NCBI GenBank assembly: GCA_934162655.1
Contig: CAKPJL010000012.1
Coordinates: forward strand, 1 to 31,337
Origin: an uncultured Clostridia bacterium
GTDB taxonomy: Bacteria > Bacillota > Clostridia > TANB77 > CAG-465
Length of the DNA: 31,337 nucleotides
Direction of reading: 5' to 3'
Shown here: in pieces, positions 1 through 7,787 of the stretch
How the letters are laid out: the number at the start of each line of letters is the position of its first letter
Numbering within the stretch: position 1 is the first letter of the stretch
Program-made: the position numbers and the translations under genes
The notes under the pieces: generated by a model
Databases searched by the model: none
What the model was told of the DNA's origin: nothing
What the model saw: only the letters and a program-made list of their open reading frames with translations

Positions 1-45
1 TTTTTTTATACTAAACTAATAACAACAATTGAAAATATATTTAAT

Positions 46-74
46 TTGACTTTATTTTATAATTATGTTATAAT
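46..74 (+). promoter_or_regulatory. SigA-type promoter of the ankyrin gene
   Basis: TTGACT at 46-51 and TATAAT at 69-74 are separated by exactly 17 bases, and a TG at 66-67 gives an extended -10. Transcription would start near 81, leaving a leader of about 60 bases. The leader contains a small hairpin (97-102 with 109-114), then the ribosome binding site GGAGG just before the ATG at 141. Confidence 0.8.
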
Positions 75-140
75 TCTGTCAGTTTTAACCCTATATAATC
101 TGTAATTTCAGATTTAATTTAATTAATGGAGGAAAATTAA

Positions 141-1388
141 ATGTCAATTTCTAAATTTTTAGAGGCATGTGAACATGGAAACAAAGAACTAGTAAAAATA
201 TTTATAAGAGAGAACATGGTGAATAATGACTGGGCACTAATTTTGGCATCTAGTAATGGTTATTTTGAAGTAGTTAAGCTACTTCTTGAAAACGGTGCTG
301 ATATACATGCTAAAAATGACCGGGCACTAGAAAGTGCATCTGAAAATGGTTGTTTTGAAGTAGTTAAGTTACTTCTTGAAAATGGAGCTAATGTAAATGA
401 CTGGGCACTACAACTTGCATCTAGAAATGGTCATTATGAAGTAGTTAAGTTACTTCTTGAAAAAGGTGCCAATGTACATGCTAATGATGACGAAGCACTA
501 ATACAGGCATCTATAAATAATCGTACCGAGGTAATTAAACTACTCATTGAAAGTGGAGCTGATGTAAATACTAGTAATGGCTGGCCACTACTATGGGCAT
601 CTGACTTTAGTAATTTTGAAATAGTTAAATTATTGCTTGAAAATGGTGCCAATGTACATGCTGATGACAACGAGGCACTAAAAAGGGCATCTGCAAAAGG
701 TTGTGTCCAACTAGTTGAGTTGCTTCTAGAATACGGAGCTAATGTACATGCTTTGTATGATTTTGCACTACGAAAGGCATCTGAATATGGTCATTTTGAA
801 GTAGTTAAGTTACTTCTTGAAAATGGAGCTGATGTACATGCTTATGGTGACGAAGCACTAATACAGGCATCTTTATATGGTCATTTAGAAGTAGTTAGGT
901 TACTCATTGAAAATGGTGCCAATCTACATGCTTATAATGATTGGGTACTACAACTTGCATCTGATAATGGGCATTATGAAGTGGTTAAGTTACTTCTTGA
1001 AAAAGGTGCCAATTTACATGCTGATAATGACCGGCCACTAAAACTTGCATCTGAAAATGGGTATTATGAAGTGGTTAAGTTACTCCTTGAAAAAGGTGCA
1101 AATGTACATGCTAGAAATGACTGGGCACTACAATTTGCATCTAGAAATGGTCATTATGAAGTAGTTAAGTTACTTCTTGAAAAAGGTGCCAATGTACATG
1201 CTAATGATGACGAAGCACTAATAAAGGCATCTGAAAATGGACGTTTTAAAGTGGTTAAGTTACTTCTTAAAAATGGAGCTGATTTACATGCTAAAAATGG
1301 CTTGGCACTACAACTTGCATCTGCAAATGGTTATGGCAATATAGTAAAATTACTAAATAAATCTTCTATTTTATACTTTTATATATAA
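141..1388 (+). CDS. Ankyrin-repeat protein (30-residue repeats)
   Basis: This 415-residue protein is almost entirely ankyrin repeats, about 13 units, with a short N-terminal cap and a degenerate last unit ending in a hydrophobic tail. Each unit reads roughly A-L-x-x-A-S-x-N-G-H-x-E-V-V-K-L-L-L-E-x-G-A, then N-V-H-A-x-x-D. The period is 30 residues (90 bases) rather than the canonical 33, and the second unit is three residues short. There is no signal peptide, membrane segment or catalytic domain, so a cytoplasmic protein-binding role is inferred. GGAGG lies upstream of the ATG. It is a single-gene unit with its own promoter and terminator on the strand opposite its neighbours. Target unknown; horizontal acquisition is plausible. 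Confidence 0.93.
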   Translation: MSISKFLEACEHGNKELVKIFIRENMVNNDWALILASSNGYFEVVKLLLENGADIHAKNDRALESASENGCFEVVKLLLENGANVNDWALQLASRNGHYEVVKLLLEKGANVHANDDEALIQASINNRTEVIKLLIESGADVNTSNGWPLLWASDFSNFEIVKLLLENGANVHADDNEALKRASAKGCVQLVELLLEYGANVHALYDFALRKASEYGHFEVVKLLLENGADVHAYGDEALIQASLYGHLEVVRLLIENGANLHAYNDWVLQLASDNGHYEVVKLLLEKGANLHADNDRPLKLASENGYYEVVKLLLEKGANVHARNDWALQFASRNGHYEVVKLLLEKGANVHANDDEALIKASENGRFKVVKLLLKNGADLHAKNGLALQLASANGYGNIVKLLNKSSILYFYI

Positions 1389-1404
1389 CATAAAATATTT
1401 ATAT

Positions 1405-1437
1405 AAATCGGTTCTTATTTGAACCGATTTTTTTATA
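1405..1437 (+). terminator. Intrinsic terminator of the ankyrin gene
   Basis: A perfect 10-bp stem (1405-1414 with 1421-1430) with a six-base loop is followed by a T-rich tail on the plus strand, 16 bases after the stop codon. Confidence 0.85.
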
Positions 1438-1445
1438 TTTTTTTG

Positions 1446-1483
1446 AAAATTAAAAATACATAAGAACGCTAAATTCCTATGTA
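1446..1483 (-). terminator. Intrinsic terminator overlapping the phosphatidyltransferase stop codon
   Basis: A 10-bp stem (1457-1466 with 1474-1483, one wobble pair) is followed on the minus strand by TTTTTAATTTT. The stop codon at 1477-1479 lies inside the stem, so the hairpin starts within the last codons of the gene. Confidence 0.6.
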
Positions 1484-2094
1484 TCTTCTACTTTACTATT
1501 ATATGATATACTATTTACACTATTATAATAATTTGTATCAAATAAAACATATTTTAATTCATTAAAACTATTTATTTTATGATAGTCTTTTGCATAACCT
1601 TTTTTTGAGATTAAAATTTTAATATATCCTACCATGGTCACTATCTGTAATATAATAGTTAAAATTGCACTTATTTTACTTATATAAGTATATTTATTTA
1701 TATAAGATATAACAATTGTTATGGCTAAAAACCAAGTTTTTATTTTTCCAATTTTACTAGAATTTATTTTTCTTTTAGTAAGTGTTCCATAAGTATTTAT
1801 TAAAGCTATTAATACTTCAAGCATGAGTACAAGTACTAATGTTTTATTATTTTTCATAATTAATAATATTAGTATTATGCTTAATGATTTATCTGCAATA
1901 GTATCTAGCATACTACCATATAAAGTTTGCACTTTAAATTTCCTAGCAAGAAAACCATCAATGAAATCTGTTAAAAATAAAACTATAATTAATATTATAA
2001 CAGCAATATCTGAAAATTTATCATGTACTGCTGGAATAGTAAGACTAAATAAAAATCTAAATGTAGTTATTAAATTTACTAGTAATTTTATCAT
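1477..2094 (-). CDS. CDP-alcohol phosphatidyltransferase, possibly PgsA
   Basis: This is a 205-residue integral membrane protein. It carries the complete CDP-alcohol phosphatidyltransferase signature D-x2-D-G-x2-A-R-x8-G-x3-D-x3-D at about residues 42-68 (it begins DFIDGFLAR). The four aspartates bind the metal ions and the CDP-diacylglycerol. Members transfer a phosphatidyl group to an alcohol such as glycerol 3-phosphate, at the cytoplasmic face of the membrane. The N-terminal NLITTFR and a later GKIKT stretch resemble PgsA, the phosphatidylglycerophosphate synthase, but the acceptor cannot be fixed from sequence. AAAGGG precedes the ATG, and a good promoter lies at 2128-2156, so it is probably transcribed alone. 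Length is normal for the family. Confidence 0.88.
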   Translation of the reverse strand: MIKLLVNLITTFRFLFSLTIPAVHDKFSDIAVIILIIVLFLTDFIDGFLARKFKVQTLYGSMLDTIADKSLSIILILLIMKNNKTLVLVLMLEVLIALINTYGTLTKRKINSSKIGKIKTWFLAITIVISYINKYTYISKISAILTIILQIVTMVGYIKILISKKGYAKDYHKINSFNELKYVLFDTNYYNSVNSISYNSKVEDT

Positions 2095-2127
2095 ATATAT
2101 ACCCTTTCATTAAATTCAATAACTCTA

Positions 2128-2156
2128 ATTATACAATAAAATGTCGAATTTAGCAA
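2128..2156 (-). promoter_or_regulatory. SigA-type promoter of the phosphatidyltransferase gene
   Basis: Read on the minus strand, TTGCTA (2151-2156), 17 bases, then TATAAT (2128-2133). It lies between the ypeB stop codon and the phosphatidyltransferase start. Confidence 0.7.
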
Positions 2157-2169
2157 TCATATTTTTAAA

Positions 2170-3558
2170 CTATATTGTAAGTATTCCTCCTGGAGTATCT
2201 AAAATCAAGAGTACCTTTTCTTCTAGTCCAGTATTTGCATTTACATATACTAAAAACTCTGTATCATCAACTTTTCCTTTAAATTCGTATACTAGTACCT
2301 CACTTTTTGAGTCAGTAGGGATTATTGCAAGTCTTTCTGATTTTATATATTCTTTTTGTTTTATTATTTTTTTTGCTTCTTCAATACTTATACTTGGAAC
2401 AATATTTTGCCTTATGCTATGATTAAATATATAACCTTGTGATTCGAATGAACATATCTCTCCATTATCTAGTGCAACTTTGACTTTTATCAAATCAGGA
2501 TAAAGTATTACATCATTTTGAACACCTGCATAATTTATAATTGCCATATTTGAATCTTTAATATAGTAAGTATCCTCTACATCATCTATACCTAGTTTTT
2601 TTAGAAATTCAAGTCCTAATTTTTTTACTTCATCTACTGATAATTTTTCTTCACTAACTTCTCTATCACTTATCATTTGATAAATCTTACCGTCAATTTT
2701 TGTTGCACTAACTTTTTTTATATCACTATACTCTTTAAATTTTATTTCATAATTATACAAATCAATTGTTCCATTAGATTCTGATATATAATTTATACTT
2801 TCTATTTCCTCTTTAAACTTTTCATTAATTATTTCTTTTACCTCTTCGGGTGTTAAAACTTTATCACCTAAATTTTTAGGTTTCAAACTTAATACATGCT
2901 CAGAAAATGCACCATCATATATTAATCCTTCATACTCTTCAAAATCTTTTCCCATACTATCTAGAGCACTTAAATTACTTGTATCTAAATTATCTTCATT
3001 TAGTTTTTCATTTCCCACATATTGTAATTCATTCCATTTTATCTTTGAAGTATTTAGATCCTCATATATTTCTTGCATTGTATCTGACAATTTTTTACAA
3101 TTATCATATATTTTTTCTATCTGTTCTTCATCACTATTACTTATTTTTTCTCCTTTTGCAAGTTTATTCATAAGACTATATGAAAAATCACTCATCTGAG
3201 TTAAAAATTTGGATGTATTTGCTATATTATTTTGTTCAAGTGGCAACATATTTAAATTTTCTTTTGCCAGATTTGAATATCTCCATATTCCAGCAAAAGT
3301 AGATATCTTTAAATTATCTGTTGAGATAACCTTTAGCTTTGCAAGTTCCACTTGAGCATTATTGACATATCCTACCATTTCATATAATGATTTATTATAC
3401 CCATCTTCTGTTTTTTGTTTCTGCCTCTTAAAATTATTTGTCATATCACATGCAAAAATAATTAAAGCACCTACAAGTGCAAAAACTAATATAGATAATA
3501 CTTTCTTATTAATTTTGTTCTTTACCAAAACAATTTTTTCTTCAATTTTATCAGTCAT
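2170..3558 (-). CDS. ypeB: Germination protein YpeB
   Basis: A protein of about 462 residues with one N-terminal membrane segment (roughly residues 18-38), a helical, charge-rich middle part, and C-terminal PepSY-like alpha/beta repeats, as in YpeB (about 450 residues in Bacillus). YpeB is needed to hold the cortex-lytic enzyme SleB stable in the dormant spore. An upstream in-frame ATG exists at 3576, but I place the start at the ATG at 3558 because GGAGG sits just before it. That ribosome binding site lies inside the end of sleB, whose stop codon is one base away, so the two are translationally coupled. The gene order sleB-ypeB is the standard one. Confidence 0.9.
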   Translation of the reverse strand: MTDKIEEKIVLVKNKINKKVLSILVFALVGALIIFACDMTNNFKRQKQKTEDGYNKSLYEMVGYVNNAQVELAKLKVISTDNLKISTFAGIWRYSNLAKENLNMLPLEQNNIANTSKFLTQMSDFSYSLMNKLAKGEKISNSDEEQIEKIYDNCKKLSDTMQEIYEDLNTSKIKWNELQYVGNEKLNEDNLDTSNLSALDSMGKDFEEYEGLIYDGAFSEHVLSLKPKNLGDKVLTPEEVKEIINEKFKEEIESINYISESNGTIDLYNYEIKFKEYSDIKKVSATKIDGKIYQMISDREVSEEKLSVDEVKKLGLEFLKKLGIDDVEDTYYIKDSNMAIINYAGVQNDVILYPDLIKVKVALDNGEICSFESQGYIFNHSIRQNIVPSISIEEAKKIIKQKEYIKSERLAIIPTDSKSEVLVYEFKGKVDDTEFLVYVNANTGLEEKVLLILDTPGGILTI

Positions 3559-3559
3559 A

Positions 3560-4102
3560 TTACTCCTCCACTGCAAACCTATGATTTCCTATGGTTGCAA
3601 CTGTTTTTAGTGAAAATAGCCATTTACTTTTAGCTGTTTTTGGATTGTAAAAATAAAGTGCACCATTAGTAGGATCGACACCTGAGAGTGCTTCTTTTGC
3701 CGCTTTATATACAGTAGAATCTTTTGATATAGCCTTATCAAATTGACCATCTGTTACACAAGAGAATTGCCCTTTTTGATATATGACAGCAGGAATAGTA
3801 TTTGGAAATTGTGAGCTTTTTACTCTATTTAAAACAACAGCTCCAACTGCCACTTGTCCTTGATAAGATTCACCTCTTGCTTCCCCATTTATTAACCTTG
3901 CAAGTAATTCTGTCATATCATTTCCTTTAGCAGATGATTTAGTAGAAGTAGAACTGCTTGCCGTTTTCGTTGCAGCATGTACTACATTAGTAAAAAATTT
4001 TTTTATTTCTAGTTTATAATTCATACTTATAAACAATAAAACAACAAATGTTAAAATAAAAAAACTACTATATAAATATTTTTTTAAATTGCTAATTTTC
4101 AT
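3560..4102 (-). CDS. sleB: Spore cortex-lytic enzyme, SleB/CwlJ hydrolase family
   Basis: 180 residues: an N-terminal membrane anchor or signal (about residues 10-28), a Ser/Thr-rich linker, then one Hydrolase_2 domain (about 62-178). The conserved INGEARGE, which contains the family's catalytic glutamate, is at about 71-78; VAVGAVVLNRV and GNHRF follow. These enzymes are lytic transglycosylases that cut spore cortex peptidoglycan containing muramic delta-lactam during germination. Full-length Bacillus SleB also has an N-terminal peptidoglycan-binding domain, which is absent here, so this is the short form. GGAGG precedes the ATG. YpeB follows directly and BofA lies upstream, so the three genes may be co-transcribed during sporulation. 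A different short cell-wall hydrolase of the same family is the alternative. Confidence 0.87.
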   Translation of the reverse strand: MKISNLKKYLYSSFFILTFVVLLFISMNYKLEIKKFFTNVVHAATKTASSSTSTKSSAKGNDMTELLARLINGEARGESYQGQVAVGAVVLNRVKSSQFPNTIPAVIYQKGQFSCVTDGQFDKAISKDSTVYKAAKEALSGVDPTNGALYFYNPKTAKSKWLFSLKTVATIGNHRFAVEE

Positions 4103-4159
4103 ATTTCCTCCATTTTTAATATTTTTAGCAATAAAATAATATATATACAGTAATTTAAG

Positions 4160-4411
4160 TTAAAAAATATAATTTAAAATAATAAGCCCGATAACTCCCG
4201 GTACTCCTAAAAATCCTGATACAATAGCAGTAACATAATTAAAAGGTATGTGAAGTGATATTCCCTGGCCAAATGTATTTACAACAAGTATCATTAATAA
4301 TCCTAGTGCTATATTTAAAACTAACTTTATTATTTTTTTTAAAGGCCAGCTCAAAATTTTGGCTATAATTATAAGTGCAATTATACATATTGAAAAAATA
4401 ACATATTCCAT
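4160..4411 (-). CDS. bofA: Pro-sigma-K processing inhibitor BofA
   Basis: 83 residues with at least two hydrophobic segments and the family's typical C-terminal GVPGVIGLIILNYIF. BofA sits in the mother-cell-derived membrane around the forespore and, with SpoIVFA, holds the site-2 protease SpoIVFB inactive until the forespore signals, so pro-sigma-K is cut at the right time. AAGGAG precedes the ATG. The gene lies 57 bases upstream of sleB on the same strand. A sigK gene with a pro-sequence is present at 22379-23071, which fits this role. SpoIVFA and SpoIVFB were not seen in the window. Confidence 0.87.
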   Translation of the reverse strand: MEYVIFSICIIALIIIAKILSWPLKKIIKLVLNIALGLLMILVVNTFGQGISLHIPFNYVTAIVSGFLGVPGVIGLIILNYIF

Positions 4412-4551
4412 ATTTATTCTCCTTCATTAATATTATATTATACTTGTCTATCAACTTTTTTATTACTAATTGTAATATATTTTTATAAATTTAATATATA
4501 TATAATATAATATTTTTTAATTCTTTTAATATTTTAAAGGAGGAAAAGTAA

Positions 4552-4875
4552 ATGAATTACAATTATGTATGTGGCAATTTTTGGATTGCAAGTGACAGCC
4601 AAAGCAACAGATTAAATATCGGTTACAAAGATGTAATTATATCAGAAGATATAGATGGTTTTTCTTTTTTTGAGGAGAGGATTCTTGCAATACTTTGCAA
4701 AGATATTTTATATGTATATATTATAAACAAAAATGGTCAGACTATCGAAGATGCTCTAACTCTAATAAGCAAAATATCTAAACATGGTGAATTTGAATGT
4801 TCAAGAGTAAGAGTAGATGACTACATTTACATCATTGATTTTGATTGCAAAATAAGTTGCCAAGGTAGATTTTAA
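4552..4875 (+). CDS. Hypothetical protein, 107 residues, orphan
   Basis: I do not recognise this family. The start is well supported by AAAGGAGG seven bases before the ATG, and a strong terminator follows the stop codon directly, so it is a real single-gene unit. The protein is soluble with no signal peptide. It has several beta-type stretches, including ILCKDILYVYIINKNG and DYIYIIDFD, and six cysteines. It lies alone on the plus strand between bofA and rseP, both on the minus strand. Upstream, TTTATA (4482-4487) and TATAAT (4506-4511) with 18-base spacing could form a weak promoter. Confidence 0.75.
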   Translation: MNYNYVCGNFWIASDSQSNRLNIGYKDVIISEDIDGFSFFEERILAILCKDILYVYIINKNGQTIEDALTLISKISKHGEFECSRVRVDDYIYIIDFDCKISCQGRF

Positions 4876-4910
4876 AATAAAACACGGGAAAATACCCGTG
4901 TTTTATTTTT
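4875..4910 (+). terminator. Intrinsic terminator of the 107-residue gene
   Basis: A perfect 14-bp stem (4875-4888 with 4895-4908, core CACGGG/CCCGTG) has a six-base loop and ends in TTTTATTTTT. The stem starts at the last base of the stop codon. Confidence 0.9.
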
Positions 4911-4961
4911 ATAAAAAAATGTAACACCATATAATAAAATTTATTACATAGTATTACATTT
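4910..4961 (-). terminator. Probable terminator of rseP
   Basis: An 11-bp stem with one mismatch (4917-4927 with 4951-4961), with further pairing inside the loop, is followed on the minus strand by a run of seven T residues. It lies directly downstream of the rseP stop codon, back to back with the plus-strand terminator. Confidence 0.65.
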
Positions 4962-4968
4962 TTCTATA

Positions 4969-6222
4969 CTAAACTATTCTAATGATATCTCTATATGTTA
5001 CTATAACAGTCAAAACAATTAATGCTGCAAATCCAACATAAGAAATTATCATCTCTGCTTTTTCTGGTAATTTTTTCCTTACAATTGTTTCACCTATTGC
5101 AATTACAATCTTTCCTCCATCAAGTGGTGGAAATGGTAATATATTTGCCACACCAACAGCCAAACTTATCATACCAAGTAAACTTAAAAATTCAATAAAT
5201 CCATTTGATTTTGAGACAATTTCACCTATTCCAACGATTCCTGACATATCTTTTATTCCAACTTTTCCAGTAAATAAATCTATATATGAACCTATTATGC
5301 TTACAAACTTATCTCTTGTAGAAATAAGTGCATAATATATATTAGTATTTACAGTTTCTGTTTTAGAAATTTGCATGTCAAAGTTATTTTTTGATGTTGG
5401 GGTTATTTCTTTATTTAAAATCTGGCCATCTCGTCTTACTACTATATCTACTTTTACTCCAGGGTATTTTTTTATTTCTGATACTATTGCAAGAGAAGTT
5501 GGGGTGTCTATTCCACCAACACTTAAAATTTCATCACCTGCTTTTAGTGAAGATTCAAAGGCTGGACCACCAGATGCAACCATATCAATTACATTATAGT
5601 AATTTTCATTTTCTGTTTTAAAAGTAACACCTATATATCCAACTTTATTTACTGCATTTTTTAAAATTATTTCTTGTTTTTTAAAATCCCTTACAAATTC
5701 TATTTTTACTCCATCTAAATCTTTATCACTTGCTTGATAATTTAATATTTCTGAAAAAGTGCTTACCTTCTTATCACCTATTTTTGTTATTTTATCCCCT
5801 ACCATAAGCCCACTTTCTTGCGATATAGAGTCATCATAGAATTTTTCTATTTTTGTAGTATTAGTGCTAGATGAAAAAGATAAACTAAAAAATATCACAA
5901 ATGCAAGTATTGCATTAAACCCTGCACCCATCATGAAAATTAATATTTTTTGGAATATATTTTTATTATTTAATGCATTAGGTTTATTTGATGTTCCTTC
6001 TTCTCCTTCAATTGCACAATACCCACCAAGTGGTATCCACCTTAAAGAATACATTGTATCTTTATATTTCTTTTGGAAGATTTTAGGGCCAAATCCAATA
6101 GAAAATTCATTTACCCCTACTTTAAACATTTTTGAAAATATAAAATGTCCAAATTCATGTATTGTAGCCACCACCCCTAAAATGATGAGCAGTTTAATAA
6201 TTGTTATTAAAAACGAAAGCAT
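4969..6222 (-). CDS. rseP: RIP metalloprotease RseP (site-2 protease, M50)
   Basis: 417 residues, the usual length. The zinc-binding HEFGH is at residues 22-26 in the first membrane helix, a PDZ-like domain lies in the middle (about 120-290), and the second metal-site motif NILPFPPLDGG is near the C-terminus in a further helix. This family cleaves membrane-embedded substrates such as anti-sigma factors and signal-peptide remnants. It is the last gene of frr-cdsA-rseP, starting 16 bases after cdsA with AGGAGGT before the ATG. The dxr gene that normally precedes it is absent. It is not SpoIVFB, which is shorter and lacks a PDZ domain. Confidence 0.95.
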   Translation of the reverse strand: MLSFLITIIKLLIILGVVATIHEFGHFIFSKMFKVGVNEFSIGFGPKIFQKKYKDTMYSLRWIPLGGYCAIEGEEGTSNKPNALNNKNIFQKILIFMMGAGFNAILAFVIFFSLSFSSSTNTTKIEKFYDDSISQESGLMVGDKITKIGDKKVSTFSEILNYQASDKDLDGVKIEFVRDFKKQEIILKNAVNKVGYIGVTFKTENENYYNVIDMVASGGPAFESSLKAGDEILSVGGIDTPTSLAIVSEIKKYPGVKVDIVVRRDGQILNKEITPTSKNNFDMQISKTETVNTNIYYALISTRDKFVSIIGSYIDLFTGKVGIKDMSGIVGIGEIVSKSNGFIEFLSLLGMISLAVGVANILPFPPLDGGKIVIAIGETIVRKKLPEKAEMIISYVGFAALIVLTVIVTYRDIIRIV

Positions 6223-6238
6223 TAATTATAACCTCCTA

Positions 6239-7057
6239 TTAAAATATAATATATACTTTTAAAAATATGTATATTATTGGTGCAACAAAAAGTACACTAT
6301 CAAATCTATCAAGTATCCCACCATGTCCAGGAATTAAATTTCCAAAATCCTTTATTTTACAATATCTTTTAATTGCAGAGGCTGATAAGTCGCCAAATTG
6401 TCCTGAAATTCCTGCAATAATTCCTGCAATTACAATTGTAACATAACTTATATGTAAACTGAAAAATTTACTTGATATAAAGTTTAGTATACAATATGCA
6501 ATTACAACGCCTAAAATACCACCCATTGCTCCTTCTACTGTTTTTTTAGGACTGATATCTGGGCAAAGCTTTGTTTTTCCAAATTTTGATCCTATTAAAT
6601 ATGCAAAAGTATCAGACATAAAGGCACCTAAAAATACATACCAAATAAGTATTCTACCATTTTCCATAGAAAGTATTAATTTTATAAAAGAAAACATAAA
6701 TGGAATATATAGTAAAGAAAATACTGTTATTGCCACATCAATTATACTTCTCTTTAAGTTAGTAAGTATCATATATGTAAAAAGTGCAATTATTAAAGTT
6801 GGAACTCCTATCTTTACGAGCAACATTCTGTTTTCATCACTAAGTAGTGTGCCAGTCGCAAAAAGTGCAAGACATCCTATATATCCAACCCATGATATTG
6901 GTTTATATCCTATATTTTTAAAAGCTTTGTTATATTCATATATTCCAACAACAGACAAAAAAACAACAAGTAGTGTATCAACTAAAGGAACATTTACAAA
7001 CATGACCAAAATAAGTATTGTTGTAAATACTGCCCCCGATATAATTCTTTTTTTCAC
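6239..7057 (-). CDS. cdsA: Phosphatidate cytidylyltransferase
   Basis: 272 residues, mostly membrane helices. The full family signature is near the C-terminus: S-A-I-K-R-x4-K-D-x-G-x2-I-P-G-H-G-G-I-L-D-R-F-D. The enzyme makes CDP-diacylglycerol from CTP and phosphatidic acid, the precursor of phosphatidylglycerol and the substrate of the phosphatidyltransferase at 1477-2094. It starts with GTG behind GAAGGG. It follows frr by 20 bases and precedes rseP by 16. In most Bacillota, uppS lies between frr and cdsA; here there is no room for it. Confidence 0.95.
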   Translation of the reverse strand: MKKRIISGAVFTTILILVMFVNVPLVDTLLVVFLSVVGIYEYNKAFKNIGYKPISWVGYIGCLALFATGTLLSDENRMLLVKIGVPTLIIALFTYMILTNLKRSIIDVAITVFSLLYIPFMFSFIKLILSMENGRILIWYVFLGAFMSDTFAYLIGSKFGKTKLCPDISPKKTVEGAMGGILGVVIAYCILNFISSKFFSLHISYVTIVIAGIIAGISGQFGDLSASAIKRYCKIKDFGNLIPGHGGILDRFDSVLFVAPIIYIFLKVYIIF

Positions 7058-7077
7058 AAAATCAACCCTTCTTAAAA

Positions 7078-7626
7078 TTATACTTCCATAATTTCTTTTT
7101 CTTTTACTTCAGCTACTTTATCAACACTTTGAACATACATATCAGTAAGTTTTTGTATCTTTTCTTCTAGTGACTTTTGCTCATCTTCTGTTATAATGCT
7201 TGATTTTTGCTCATTTTTTACTGCATCCATTCCCTCACGACGAACATTTCTTACTGCAACCTTTGCCTCTTCTGCTAATTTTTTAACTTCTTTTACTATT
7301 TCACGTCTTCTTTCTTCATTTAATTCAGGAAAATTAAGTCTAATTGCAGTACCATCATTTATTGGATTAATTCCTAATTCTGCAACATTAATTGCTTTTT
7401 CAATAGCAGATAAAACAGATCTATCCCAAGGAGTAATAAGTATTTGTCTAGCTTCTGGTACTGAGATTGAAGCTACTTGGTTTATAGGCGTCATAGCTCC
7501 ATAATACTCCACTTGTATTTTATTTAATATTGCAGGGTTAGCTCTACCTGCCCTTATGTTTGTATATTCATCTTCTAGATGGGAAATAACTTTTTTCATT
7601 TTTTCTTCTAAATCATTTAAATTCAT
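7078..7626 (-). CDS. frr: Ribosome recycling factor
   Basis: 182 residues, close to the standard 185. It matches ribosome recycling factor throughout, including NIRAGRANPAIL near the N-terminus, the PEARQILITPWD segment and the C-terminal helix ending in KVAEVKEKEIMEV. It acts with EF-G to split post-termination ribosomes. Fourteen further codons are open upstream, but AAGGAGAG at 7631-7638 sets the start at the ATG at 7626. A promoter is visible at 7657-7684, making this the first gene of frr-cdsA-rseP. The usual upstream partner pyrH is not here. Confidence 0.96.
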   Translation of the reverse strand: MNLNDLEEKMKKVISHLEDEYTNIRAGRANPAILNKIQVEYYGAMTPINQVASISVPEARQILITPWDRSVLSAIEKAINVAELGINPINDGTAIRLNFPELNEERRREIVKEVKKLAEEAKVAVRNVRREGMDAVKNEQKSSIITEDEQKSLEEKIQKLTDMYVQSVDKVAEVKEKEIMEV

Positions 7627-7656
7627 ATAAAACTCTCCTTTAAAACATATATTATT

Positions 7657-7684
7657 ATTATACATCATTTTAGTTAAAAAGCAA
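7657..7684 (-). promoter_or_regulatory. Promoter of frr-cdsA-rseP
   Basis: On the minus strand, TTGCTT (7679-7684), 16 bases, TATAAT (7657-7662), about 30 bases before the frr start. Confidence 0.6.
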
Positions 7685-7741
7685 GAAAAATATTACAACA
7701 ATATCAATTTATACGTTTTTAGTAATCACAAATATTCATAT

Positions 7742-7778
7742 ATAAAAAATTGAGATGAATTTTAAATTCACCTCAATT
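7742..7778 (-). terminator. Terminator after the downstream paralogue
   Basis: A 14-bp stem with one wobble pair (7748-7761 with 7765-7778) is followed by TTTTTTATA on the minus strand, ten bases beyond the stop codon at 7788. It separates this operon from frr. Confidence 0.85.
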
Positions 7779-7787
7779 ATATCCGTA

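Noticed and set aside
434..670. Minus-strand frame inside the ankyrin gene
   Set aside because: It is a shadow of the repeat codons, with no ribosome binding site.
397..1223. CRISPR array or DNA-level tandem repeat element
   Set aside because: The 90-base periodicity is coding and in frame, explained by ankyrin repeats.
4103..4160. SigG-like promoter upstream of sleB (GTATA then AAATATTA about 18 bases on)
   Set aside because: The match to the SigG -10 element is poor, and such motifs are common by chance in AT-rich DNA.
4239..4454. 71-codon minus-strand frame overlapping bofA
   Set aside because: It is out of frame with bofA, which has the ribosome binding site and a family match.
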